Shown piece by piece: positions 1 to 5,790 of a stretch of 8,442 nt of DNA. The notes under the pieces are model-generated. The model was not told the DNA's origin. It made no database searches and worked only from the letters and a program-made list of their open reading frames with translations. Source of the DNA: Prolixibacteraceae bacterium (GTDB taxonomy: Bacteria; Bacteroidota; Bacteroidia; Bacteroidales; Prolixibacteraceae); NCBI GenBank assembly GCA_017998095.1, contig JAGODU010000168.1, positions 1 through 8,442 of the forward strand. The letters run 5' to 3'. The position numbers and the translations under genes are program-made. Numbering within the stretch: position 1 is the stretch's first letter; the number at the start of each line of letters is the position of its first letter.

Positions 1-102
1 GAAAACCCTTCTGAATCTTTGGAATTATGGAAACTGCTTAGAAACAAGCGAGCTAAGCAGATAAAGAAAATAACTGAAATTGCAAAAATTGTCCTTGATT
101 GA
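1..102 (+). CDS. 3' end of an unidentified gene (partial)
   Basis: Frame 1 is open from the first base of the window and ends at a TGA at 100-102, giving 33 residues that start ENPSESLELWKLLRNKRAK. The tail is lysine-rich and probably helical, the kind of charged C-terminus seen in many DNA-binding or phage-type proteins, but nothing in it identifies a family. The stop lies only 7 bases from the stop of the convergent recombinase gene, so the two genes are packed tail to tail. No terminator hairpin is visible between them. It is judged coding from its open frame at the edge, its composition and this tight packing; it could still be chance, since only 34 codons are visible. Confidence 0.5.
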   Translation, partial: ENPSESLELWKLLRNKRAKQIKKITEIAKIVLD

Positions 103-109
103 TCTGACC

Positions 110-712
110 TTATCCCACCTCATTCATTAATATATTCTGAACCTCTTTATCTTCAATGCCTAAGTATCGCATCGTGATAGCCGGACTTGAATGATTGAAA
201 CGCTTACAGAGTATTTCAAAGCCAACGCCATAAACCGTCCTTTGAACGTATCCCCACGTCTTACGCAATGAATGAGCACCATAGTTGCCTTTCAAATTAA
301 TTGTTCGTGTCCATTGCTTGACCATGTTGTTGACACATTGAACCGTGATTGAACGCTTACCCTTGCGACTTGCGAATAAAGCATCCTGATCCATTGGCTT
401 CAACGCTTCAAGATAAATCTGCAATGACTTGTGAATACTTTTATTCATAACCAGAATATTGCGCTTGCCTGTTTTGCCTTCTTTAATCACTAACGTATCA
501 CCAATCTTCATGCCCTTTACATCACCGATTTTCAATTTTAACAAGTCACCAGTCCGGAGTCCATTGTTTGTACCCATTACAAACAGAAGATGATTTCTAG
601 GATTATCAGACAGCAATTTTGATATAGCCTGTATGTCCTTCATCCTCCTGATCGGGTCAACCGCAATCTTTGATCCCTGCTTTGGCTTGTTATAGTTTTC
701 TCCCTTTTTCAT
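110..712 (-). CDS. Small single-domain tyrosine recombinase
   Basis: A site-specific recombinase of the tyrosine (phage integrase) family, made of the catalytic domain only, about 200 residues. Counting from the upstream ATG at 721, the active-site set is complete: Arg56 in GLRTGDLL, Lys83 in EGKTGK, His150 and Arg153 in AHSLRKTWG, His177 in FNHSSP and the nucleophile Tyr186 in MRYLGI. The HSLRKTWG and NHSSPAITMRYLGI boxes resemble a family of about 180-200 residue recombinases common in Firmicutes (YoeC-like), so the missing N-terminal core-binding domain is normal for the family and no sign of truncation. FimB and FimE are of similar size. A GGAGG lies 2 bases before the ATG at 721 and 11 bases before the ATG at 712; the second spacing is more workable, so the start is put at 712 (the first ATG adds 3 residues). 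Its DNA target is unknown. Confidence 0.9.
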   Translation of the reverse strand: MKKGENYNKPKQGSKIAVDPIRRMKDIQAISKLLSDNPRNHLLFVMGTNNGLRTGDLLKLKIGDVKGMKIGDTLVIKEGKTGKRNILVMNKSIHKSLQIYLEALKPMDQDALFASRKGKRSITVQCVNNMVKQWTRTINLKGNYGAHSLRKTWGYVQRTVYGVGFEILCKRFNHSSPAITMRYLGIEDKEVQNILMNEVG

Positions 713-770
713 AAACTGCATATCCTCCTTCGCGTTGAATTTTAACTTCTGTAGGAGGCAGGTCAGTTAT

Positions 771-864
771 TTAATATTCAAAATCAAGCGAGGTTTTGAT
801 TTATGACGATAAAGACGATGACGCGTTGAAATGATGCGGTTTGCATGCGATGAATGAATATTAA
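771..864. repeat. Perfect 10-bp inverted repeat upstream of the recombinase
   Basis: TTAATATTCA at 771-780 is exactly inverted as TGAATATTAA at 855-864, with 74 bases between the arms. Inside lies a second hairpin with arms AAATCAA and TTGATTT (about 780-802). It sits 60-140 bases upstream of the small recombinase, where its promoter or a recombination target could lie. The arms are AT-rich, so chance is possible. Confidence 0.35.
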
Positions 865-896
865 GTCTTATGTAAGAATTAAAGTTCATAACCTAG

Positions 897-917
897 GGAA
901 AACTCACGGTGACGTAC
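897..917 (+). repeat. Copy 1 of an imperfect 21-bp direct repeat
   Basis: This stretch, GGAAAACTCACGGTGACGTA followed by C, recurs at 7479-7500 with one inserted T and two substitutions. Both copies are on the plus strand, 6.6 kb apart, enclosing the replication and integrase genes. Within this copy CGGTG and CACCG (907-911 and 918-922) form an inverted repeat around ACGTAC. It could be a binding site or an old attachment-site pair; the mismatches argue against recent att duplication. Confidence 0.4.
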
Positions 918-1211
918 CACCGCCAATCAAAAATTACATATCTGAAAAATGACAGTAAAATATTTTCCTTTTTTATTTCCTGTATAAAAGCTTTTTATCT
1001 TTTTAATCACAAAATAATAAACGGCTAATATGACGACTGTACCTCGATGAGTGACGGTGGTAGGAGGGCGTATTGTGAATTGAGCCTTCCAAATCCATGA
1101 CAGCTCATTTTATACTTGATAGGGGATAGCGTGGCTTATATTTTATACTGCCTACGACAATTTTCACATGACAGGTACCATCGTCGTACGATCGCAATCA
1201 CAGAAGGTAAT

Positions 1212-1257
1212 AATTCATTAACTGGTTGCCCCTTAGAGGTACGGCACTTAATGAATT
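1212..1257. repeat. Inverted-repeat element A of a dispersed family
   Basis: Arms AATTCATTAA (1212-1221) and TTAATGAATT (1248-1257) are perfect complements. Inside them TGCC (1227-1230) pairs with GGCA (1243-1246), leaving a 12-base centre at 1231-1242 that itself contains CCT-TAG-AGG. The left side has a 5-base insertion (CTGGT) against a single C on the right. Element B has the same plan of AT-rich arm, TGCC/GGCA and 12-base centre. Confidence 0.6.
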
Positions 1258-1350
1258 TTTAATATGAGCAAACCCTCTGACTAAATAATCCCTCAAATGC
1301 CGATGGATACTACTTTTGCAAAAGAGCGAAAAAATATTTTAAAAAAGTAC

Positions 1351-1382
1351 TTGACCATAGGAACCATCCTATATGGTATAAT
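1351..1382 (+). promoter_or_regulatory. Promoter with overlapping operator-like palindrome
   Basis: A perfect TATAAT at 1377-1382 is preceded by TGG (1374-1376), the extended -10 pattern. TTGACC at 1351-1356 is a candidate -35, but at 20 bases the spacing is long, so the extended -10 probably matters more. Between and over the two boxes, ACCATAGG (1354-1361) is inverted as CCTATATGGT (1368-1377) with a 2-base bulge, which looks like a repressor operator. No convincing protein gene follows for about 1.1 kb, so the product may be a non-coding RNA or the long leader of the replication gene. Confidence 0.5.
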
Positions 1383-1411
1383 GTTTTCAAAGCGTAATTG
1401 AACGCCATAAT

Positions 1412-1440
1412 AATTATTTTTTACTTTTTGAAAAATAATT
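1412..1440 (+). repeat. AT-only hairpin downstream of the promoter
   Basis: AATTATTTTT (1412-1421) and AAAAATAATT (1431-1440) are perfect 10-bp complements around a 9-base loop. The stem has no G-C pair, so it is weak as an intrinsic terminator and may simply be part of the easily melted region. Confidence 0.35.
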
Positions 1441-1773
1441 TTAAATAACGCAAAAACACGTGATAGAATATTTTCAAAGAGTAAATGAAATTTGGGCTGA
1501 TATGATTCCATCGCTAAATCAGTTGCAATTACTTGCTCCACAGATTTCATCGTTCTTTAAAAACTGAATGTTCATGATCCCGTTACCTAAGTTGGGGTTG
1601 TAAAAGTTGTGATTGTCGCTATATTTTTACCTTGGTGAAAACCAATCAAAAGCGAATTTCAGTTATCAGGATTAATCTTCACCAAATCCATCAAACTTAC
1701 AATTTATTCATACTTGAGTTACTGACATTACTTGCAAAAAAAAGGAAATGTACAAATCTCTTACCAGAGATAG

Positions 1774-1836
1774 AATTAATTAATTGCCTTTACCTAGACG
1801 GGCAGTTATTAATTAATTAAAAACTATTCATATAAA
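1774..1836. repeat. Inverted-repeat element B with an adjoining half-copy
   Basis: Arms AATTAATTAAT (1774-1784) and ATTAATTAATT (1808-1818), then TGCC (1785-1788) against GGCA (1801-1804), with a 12-base centre and a 3-base GTT bulge on the right side. The right arm carries CAGTTATTAATTAAT (1803-1817), found again exactly in elements C and D. Directly after it, TTAATTAA, AAACTATTCATATA (to 1836) repeats the left arm and spacer of element D with one mismatch in about 22 bases, so B appears joined to a half-copy of D. Confidence 0.65.
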
Positions 1837-1837
1837 A

Positions 1838-1868
1838 CGATGAGAAGCGTCTAATCGACGCCACATCG
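1838..1868. repeat. Two-tier hairpin
   Basis: CGATG (1838-1842) pairs with CATCG (1864-1868), and inside them GCGTC (1847-1851) pairs with GACGC (1857-1861) around the loop TAATC. The internal loop is AGAA against CA. It is GC-rich in otherwise very AT-rich sequence, as expected of a selected RNA or cruciform element. Confidence 0.5.
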
Positions 1869-1905
1869 CATTATCAAAGTCAGACATGAGAAACTCAGAG
1901 ATATA

Positions 1906-1925
1906 AAGAATATAAAGATATTCTT
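1906..1925. repeat. Perfect 8-bp hairpin
   Basis: AAGAATAT (1906-1913) and ATATTCTT (1918-1925) are perfect complements with the loop AAAG. No U-tract follows, so it is probably not a terminator. Confidence 0.4.
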
Positions 1926-1960
1926 AAAGTGATAATTAATCCTTAAAATATATATCTCAA

Positions 1961-2013
1961 TTATTAATTAACTGGTATCTCCCTATAGAAACAGTTATTA
2001 ATTAATTATTATT
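1961..2013. repeat. Inverted-repeat element C of the family
   Basis: TTAATTAA (1964-1971) plus CTG (1972-1974) pairs with CAG (1992-1994) plus TTAATTAA (1998-2005), with a 3-base TTA bulge on the right, like the GTT bulge of element B. CAGTTATTAATTAAT at 1992-2006 is identical to copies at 1803-1817 and 4520-4534. The 17-base centre contains CCCTATAG, loosely like the centres of A and B. Confidence 0.65.
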
Positions 2014-2126
2014 AGATTTCAATTTCATAAATTAATTAATAATGAATAAATATGTTTATTAATAATATCAGTAAAGCGTCTGAATGTGCTGTCATGAAAA
2101 AATTTTATGTTTTTAAAAAATAGTAA

Positions 2127-2157
2127 TTGCTAGGTATCAAACTTGATGTAGTATAAT
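2127..2157 (+). promoter_or_regulatory. Promoter for the structured RNA or replication leader
   Basis: TATAAT at 2152-2157 is a perfect -10 box. TTGCTA at 2127-2132 is a plausible -35 with 19-base spacing, slightly long. Transcription would begin near 2164, just before the long hairpin of the RNA at 2164-2249. Confidence 0.5.
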
Positions 2158-2163
2158 CTTTTT

Positions 2164-2249
2164 CAGTGAAGTCGCGAAACGTCTTTGATGTTGGTTATAT
2201 GACTTCTGAGGTCGGCTCAGAACGCATATAACTCAATACCGGCTTTTTT
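2164..2249 (+). ncRNA. Structured small RNA or attenuator leader, unknown family
   Basis: A near-perfect hairpin spans 2189-2238. It has TG and TTG with CAA and TA (one bulged T), GTTATATG (2194-2201) with CATATAAC (2225-2232), then TTCTGAG (2204-2210) with CTCAGAA (2216-2222), closed by the loop GTCGG. CCGGC (2239-2243) and six Ts (2244-2249) follow at once. A competing fold is possible: GAAGTC (2168-2173) with GACTTC (2201-2206), which frees AGGTCGG (2209-2215) to pair with CCGGCTT before the T-run as a terminator. The RNA follows a promoter and lies upstream of the primase-helicase gene, so it may be a free regulatory RNA, an attenuator in its leader, or both. I do not recognise a known RNA family. 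The structure is read from the sequence; the function is inferred. Confidence 0.55.
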
Positions 2250-2280
2250 GTATTTACATTGTGCATATGAGTTTCATTTG

Positions 2281-2312
2281 GTCAGGGAGTTGTTTTTCTC
2301 TGGCTTTTTTTT
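2281..2312 (+). terminator. Intrinsic terminator in the replication leader
   Basis: GTCAGGGAG (2281-2289) pairs with the complementary run at 2296-2304 ending CTCTGGC, a 9-bp stem including three G-U pairs, with loop TTGTTT and eight Ts at 2305-2312. It lies between the promoter at 2127 and the replication gene, so transcription must read through it, or start below it, to express that gene. Confidence 0.75.
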
Positions 2313-2325
2313 GTCTTTTTTGGGG

Positions 2326-2350
2326 CATGAAGCCGTCGTTACGCTTCATG
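2326..2350 (+). repeat. Hairpin in the replication leader
   Basis: CATGAAG (2326-2332) and CTTCATG (2344-2350) form a 7-bp stem. After one bulged C, CGT (2334-2336) and ACG (2341-2343) add three more pairs, with the loop CGTT. No U-tract follows, so a role as RNA structure or protein site is more likely than termination. Confidence 0.55.
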
Positions 2351-2357
2351 AGCAATG

Positions 2358-2376
2358 TGCTGACTAGCTAGCAGCA
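2358..2376. repeat. Near-perfect palindrome
   Basis: TGCTG, one A, then CTAGCTAG, then CAGCA: an 18-bp palindrome interrupted by a single extra A at 2363. Having no real loop, it suits a dimeric DNA-binding protein better than an RNA hairpin. Confidence 0.5.
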
Positions 2377-2399
2377 TGAACGTACGCTCACCGGAACCA

Positions 2400-2411
2400 A
2401 CCACCGGTGGT
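2400..2411. repeat. Perfect 12-bp palindrome ACCACCGGTGGT
   Basis: GC-rich and perfectly symmetric. It contains CGGTGGTA (2405-2412), which also occurs at 1055-1062 and, on the minus strand, at 915-922. Candidate operator or replication-protein site upstream of the primase-helicase gene. Confidence 0.45.
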
Positions 2412-2476
2412 AGTTAAGCGTAGCTCTTTGATAATTTAATATCGTAAAAATCAAGGGAAAGCTGTCTGGAATTGTC

Positions 2477-2545
2477 ATGTGGCTTTATGATCGCTGCACT
2501 ACGAATATTAACTTGGATACAATTTATGAACTTAAAAATATTTAA
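2477..2545 (+). CDS. Possible 22-residue leader peptide
   Basis: ATG at 2477 opens a 22-codon frame (begins MWLYDRCTTN) whose TAA at 2543-2545 overlaps the ribosome binding site AAGGAGG (2544-2550) of the replication gene. Such an overlap would allow translational coupling. The upstream site is weak, only GGA six bases before the ATG, and the length is well within chance. Listed as a possibility only. Confidence 0.2.
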   Translation: MWLYDRCTTNINLDTIYELKNI

Positions 2546-2556
2546 GGAGGTAATAT

Positions 2557-4488
2557 ATGTCAGCACAGATTCTTTATTGTATGAATGTTCCGCCAAGTGG
2601 ATCGTCTGATAAGCACATGGAGGATTACTTAAACACATTGTTTGACCGATGTGAGCATGGCTTCATCGAAATTCGTCGACCAGTGTCCCAAGGTTTTTGG
2701 CACTCGGAATGGATATCACTTGATGACCAAACCCTTCCAATGTTTCCTAACGACGAAAATGTTTTTATAGGAGTGGCCACAAGAAAGAACAAATATGAGG
2801 GAGGTGGAAGAAACAACCTTTTTCAAATTCCAGCAGTGTGGCTGGATATTGACTTTAAATTCACGGAGGAGGTCAAAGCCAGAGAGCACATTAAGGAGTT
2901 TTCATTGAAGCCTTCGATGATCGTGCATTCTGGCAAAGGATTGCATTTGTATTGGCTTCTGGAAAACCCTGCTGAGCCTGAAGACATTCGGAAGATCGAG
3001 GAAGTGAATAAAAATCTAGCCAGACATTTTGAAGGAGACAAAAAAACTGCTGATGCGGCTCATGTGATGAGATTGCCGGGAACTTACAATCAAAAATATC
3101 ATCCTGCTCCACTTGTTACAATAGAGTCATACACTACGGATAAGGTCTATCGCATTGAAGACTTCAACTTCCTACACTTACCTTCGCCCCCAACTCAAAC
3201 CCAATCAGCAGCAACGGATAAAAATAATGAGAGCTATGTCGACTTACTCTACGGGGTGGAGAAAGGGAACCGACATGACGCATTAATCCGTTTAGCAAGT
3301 CTGTGCAAACGTATTGGAACAAGTAAAGACGAAACAAAAAAACTACTATTACATTGGAATCAGAATAATCCGGAACCAGAGGATGAAAAAGAATTGATCT
3401 ATCAGATTGAAGATATTTATAGTCGCCACTCTCAAAGAGAAGAATACTCAGAGACAATACAAGATTACACTTCTGTCATTGAATCATCCGTCATGCACCT
3501 CCCTGCCTTTATGCACAAGACACTGCCCATTAGGCCATATATTATTAACCCTCTGCTAAAAAAGGGAGAGTTAATAATGATTTCAGCAGCGAGAGGAGTT
3601 GGGAAGACTTGGGTTGCTTTATCGCTTGGCTTTATGGCGACAAGACAATTGCGAATCAACAATTGGGAAACGGGCACACTAACGGCGACTTTGTACATCG
3701 ATGGGGAAATATCGGAAGATGAAATGCAAGACAGAATATTAAAATTAAAGATAGGCCGTAAGGCTGAGCAGGTTCCATTTTATTTGCTGTCTTCTGATGA
3801 AATGCGAAGTAATGACAAGAGATCACCAAACTTAAACAATCCATCTTGGAGAAGCAGTATTTCAGAGTATCTTAAATCTCATCCAGATATTGGGTTAGTT
3901 ATTCTTGATAACTTGTCAAGCCTAACGCCTGGACGCGACGAGAATAAGAAAAGGGACTGGGATGAAATAAATGGATGGTTGTTGGAACTTAGGTCGAAAG
4001 GGGTTGCTGTAATATTTCTTCATCACGAAGGTAAAGGCGGGGATCAGCGTGGAACAAGTGCTATCGAAGATAACATAAATTTCTCAATTAGGTTAAAGCG
4101 TCCGGAAGGGTATCGTAAGGAAGATGGCACAAAATTTGTTGTTGAATTTACAAAAAGCAGGCGACTCCATGGGGAGAATATAAAATCCTTTACTTTAAAA
4201 CTTCAGGAAGAGGGAATGGTTTTAGATTGGAAAGTAATTGCAGATGAAGAACAAAATACAGAAGCTCAGATTATTAAGAGTCTTAAGGAAGGCATGAAGC
4301 AGAAGGATATTGCGAAAACACTTGGTGTTAGTGCTAGTTGGGTCTCACAGGTAGTGACAAAAGCTAAAGAGGAGGAAAGAATAAAAAGAATAGATGCTGT
4401 TTTAGGAGATGATGAAGAACAAATCAAAGATGCTTCAGAGGCTGAAGAAGTTGAAATAGGTGACGACGTAGAAGTAATAGAAGAATAA
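2557..4488 (+). CDS. Primase-helicase replication protein
   Basis: A 643-residue fused primase and helicase, expected to start and unwind replication of a mobile element in the cytoplasm. The N-terminal part (about 60-205) reads as an archaeo-eukaryotic-type primase domain: WLDIDF with catalytic acids Asp97 and Asp99, HSGKGLHLYW (124-133) and MRLPGTYNQK (171-180). Residues about 235-292 resemble a PriCT helical linker. A RecA-like ATPase follows (about 325-555): Walker A SAARGVGKT (343-351), Walker B LVILD (447-451), a FLHHEGKGG box (487-495) and RGTSAIED (498-505). Near 570-612, KQKDIAKTLGVSASWVSQVV is a helix-turn-helix that may bind the origin. The last 30 residues are strongly acidic. The start follows a strong AAGGAGG six bases before the ATG. 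Family repeats lie on both sides of the gene and a terminator follows it. The P4 alpha protein has a comparable arrangement, which is an analogy. Confidence 0.9.
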   Translation: MSAQILYCMNVPPSGSSDKHMEDYLNTLFDRCEHGFIEIRRPVSQGFWHSEWISLDDQTLPMFPNDENVFIGVATRKNKYEGGGRNNLFQIPAVWLDIDFKFTEEVKAREHIKEFSLKPSMIVHSGKGLHLYWLLENPAEPEDIRKIEEVNKNLARHFEGDKKTADAAHVMRLPGTYNQKYHPAPLVTIESYTTDKVYRIEDFNFLHLPSPPTQTQSAATDKNNESYVDLLYGVEKGNRHDALIRLASLCKRIGTSKDETKKLLLHWNQNNPEPEDEKELIYQIEDIYSRHSQREEYSETIQDYTSVIESSVMHLPAFMHKTLPIRPYIINPLLKKGELIMISAARGVGKTWVALSLGFMATRQLRINNWETGTLTATLYIDGEISEDEMQDRILKLKIGRKAEQVPFYLLSSDEMRSNDKRSPNLNNPSWRSSISEYLKSHPDIGLVILDNLSSLTPGRDENKKRDWDEINGWLLELRSKGVAVIFLHHEGKGGDQRGTSAIEDNINFSIRLKRPEGYRKEDGTKFVVEFTKSRRLHGENIKSFTLKLQEEGMVLDWKVIADEEQNTEAQIIKSLKEGMKQKDIAKTLGVSASWVSQVVTKAKEEERIKRIDAVLGDDEEQIKDASEAEEVEIGDDVEVIEE

Positions 4489-4490
4489 GA

Positions 4491-4534
4491 ATTAATTAAT
4501 AACTATTCATATAGGCATACAGTTATTAATTAAT
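4491..4534. repeat. Inverted-repeat element D, downstream of the replication gene
   Basis: ATTAATTAATAACT (4491-4504) and AGTTATTAATTAAT (4521-4534) are perfect 14-bp complements around a 16-base spacer. It is the most regular copy of the family, with no bulge, and begins two bases after the primase-helicase stop codon. The spacer start (ATTCATATA) matches the half-copy next to element B. Confidence 0.75.
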
Positions 4535-4542
4535 AATTTCTT

Positions 4543-4572
4543 AGAGGGGTGTTTTTACACCCCTCTTTTTTT
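4543..4572 (+). terminator. Strong intrinsic terminator after the replication gene
   Basis: AGAGGGGTGT (4543-4552) and ACACCCCTCT (4557-4566) make a perfect 10-bp, GC-rich stem with loop TTTT, followed by a run of Ts to 4572. It ends transcription of the primase-helicase gene and separates it from the integrase gene. Confidence 0.93.
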
Positions 4573-4590
4573 ATCAAGAAAGGAGGAATT

Positions 4591-5772
4591 ATGTTGTTAT
4601 TTTTATATAAAACAGTGAGGCCCAATTTTATTAAAGGTGGCTTTTGTATGAAGGGTTCCATTCAACAGCATAGTAAGTATAAATACTATTATGTGGCATG
4701 GCCTGATAATGGAAAAATTCAGACGGTCAGCAGGTACAGGGGCTTCCTGTGTCGTGATGGTGAAATTGCCGGCATGACCGGCAGGCAGATGGCTGAACGG
4801 CTTTTATCGTTGATGAGAGCCGATGTTGAGAATGGAACTTTCAGAATTGAAAAATGGAAAGGTGAAACACCTTCAGATATTATCCCGTATTTATGGAAAT
4901 GGCTTGAAGAAGATGGAGGGTCATTGAGTCCGGCCACGCATAAGGATTATGAAAATTCAATTAAGAATCACCTTAAACCGTGGTTTGAAAAGAACCCATA
5001 TCAAATACACGAATTGCAATATGACGTGCTGTGCAGGCTTTTAAACGATATAAACAGGACAGGCAAGGGTAAGAAAAATGTCATCTACTGCCTGAGACGT
5101 TGTCTGGTTCACGCGTTCAAGTCCAACAGGATTCCGGTAATGCCACTTTTCCCAGAGGAAAGAAAATATAACATTGTTGACCCGATTATCAGGTGGTTAC
5201 CAGAGGAACGTCAGATTAAAGTAATAAGAGCTATACCTGAAATGCATCAGCCAATATTCTGGTGGTTGAAATATCATCTAAGGAGACCGTCGGAATCAAT
5301 GGCATTGCATAAATGCGATTATGACAAGGAACAGAATGCTTTTATCATTAGAAGGACTTTTTCTGCAAAAGAACTCGTCCAGTATACGAAGACAAAGAAA
5401 ATCCATGTGATTCCGTGTCACAGTGAATTCAAAAAGATCATGCAAAGGATGCCTGTGCATATCAATAGTCCATACTTCTTTGTTCATCCTCATGGAAAAC
5501 TTGCAGGGAAGCATTATTCTTTGGCTTGCATGGAGGACATTTGGCATAAGGCATGTGCAAAGGCTGGGGAGGATATTGACATGTACTCTGGCTTAAAACA
5601 CAGCTCTTGTAGCCAGTATATTAACGAAAAACACTATTCCATAGATCAGGTTCAGATGCTGACTGACCATGCACGTAGAGAGAGCGTTAAAAAGTATGCA
5701 GCAATACAGCTTGATGAGAAACGAAGATTGATGGAAGGCTGGCAGACCACGCCTTTGGACGAAGTAAAATAA
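4591..5772 (+). CDS. Tyrosine recombinase / phage-type integrase
   Basis: A full-size integrase, 393 residues from this start, with an N-terminal DNA-binding part, a SAM-like core-binding region and a C-terminal catalytic domain. Numbered from the ATG at 4648, the boxes are LRRPSE with Arg212, a lysine hairpin TKTKKIHVIP (247-256), GLKHSSCSQ (315-323), LTDHARR with His341, and the nucleophile Tyr350 in KKYA. The second arginine box (HxLRH in most members) reads SGLKH, with Lys317 replacing Arg and Ser replacing the first His. Some proteobacterial integrases carry Lys here, so it may still be active. The start at 4591 has AAAGGAGG four bases upstream; the ATG at 4648 has a weaker AGGTGG but begins MKGSIQQ, more like family N-termini, so the 19 extra residues are doubtful. 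It is followed 18 bases later by the HU-like gene. Confidence 0.87.
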   Translation: MLLFLYKTVRPNFIKGGFCMKGSIQQHSKYKYYYVAWPDNGKIQTVSRYRGFLCRDGEIAGMTGRQMAERLLSLMRADVENGTFRIEKWKGETPSDIIPYLWKWLEEDGGSLSPATHKDYENSIKNHLKPWFEKNPYQIHELQYDVLCRLLNDINRTGKGKKNVIYCLRRCLVHAFKSNRIPVMPLFPEERKYNIVDPIIRWLPEERQIKVIRAIPEMHQPIFWWLKYHLRRPSESMALHKCDYDKEQNAFIIRRTFSAKELVQYTKTKKIHVIPCHSEFKKIMQRMPVHINSPYFFVHPHGKLAGKHYSLACMEDIWHKACAKAGEDIDMYSGLKHSSCSQYINEKHYSIDQVQMLTDHARRESVKKYAAIQLDEKRRLMEGWQTTPLDEVK

Positions 5773-5790
5773 CAACCTTGGAGGTGATTT

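Larger units (their letters stand above)
713..2556. other. Gene-poor, palindrome-rich control or replication region
   Basis: About 1.8 kb between the small recombinase and the primase-helicase gene. I find no convincing protein gene in it: the few open frames above 60 codons lack ribosome binding sites, run through palindromes or have poor composition. It instead holds a dispersed inverted-repeat family, two promoters, a structured RNA, an intrinsic terminator and several further hairpins, listed separately. It is very rich in AT, with TTAATTAA the dominant motif. Its place upstream of a replication protein gene suggests an origin plus regulatory RNA, which is an inference. Confidence 0.6.

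Noticed and set aside
1293..1550. 85-codon minus-strand open frame
   Set aside because: No ribosome binding site, runs opposite a strong plus-strand promoter and through an AT-only hairpin; the composition is what AT-rich non-coding DNA gives.
1632..1820. 62-codon plus-strand frame starting with TTG
   Set aside because: No ribosome binding site, and its 3' end is made entirely of repeat element B.
1212..2013. Repeat elements A-C as integron attC sites
   Set aside because: They lack the RYYYAAC/GTTRRRY boxes, and neither recombinase shows the extra motif of integron integrases.
2211..2243. Pseudoknot between the GTCGG loop and the following CCGGC
   Set aside because: The bases are complementary, but the roughly 20-bp stem puts the loop too far from the adjacent tail; a competing fold is more likely.
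722..2556. CRISPR array or retron in the non-coding region
   Set aside because: The repeats are palindromic, irregularly spaced and few, with no unique equal-length spacers; no cas or reverse transcriptase gene is in the window.
2414..2638. 74-codon minus-strand frame over the start of the replication gene
   Set aside because: Overlaps the well-supported primase-helicase start and its ribosome binding site on the opposite strand; a shadow frame.
4549..4590. Integrase start at the GTG at 4549
   Set aside because: That GTG lies inside the stem of the terminator at 4543-4566 and has no ribosome binding site.
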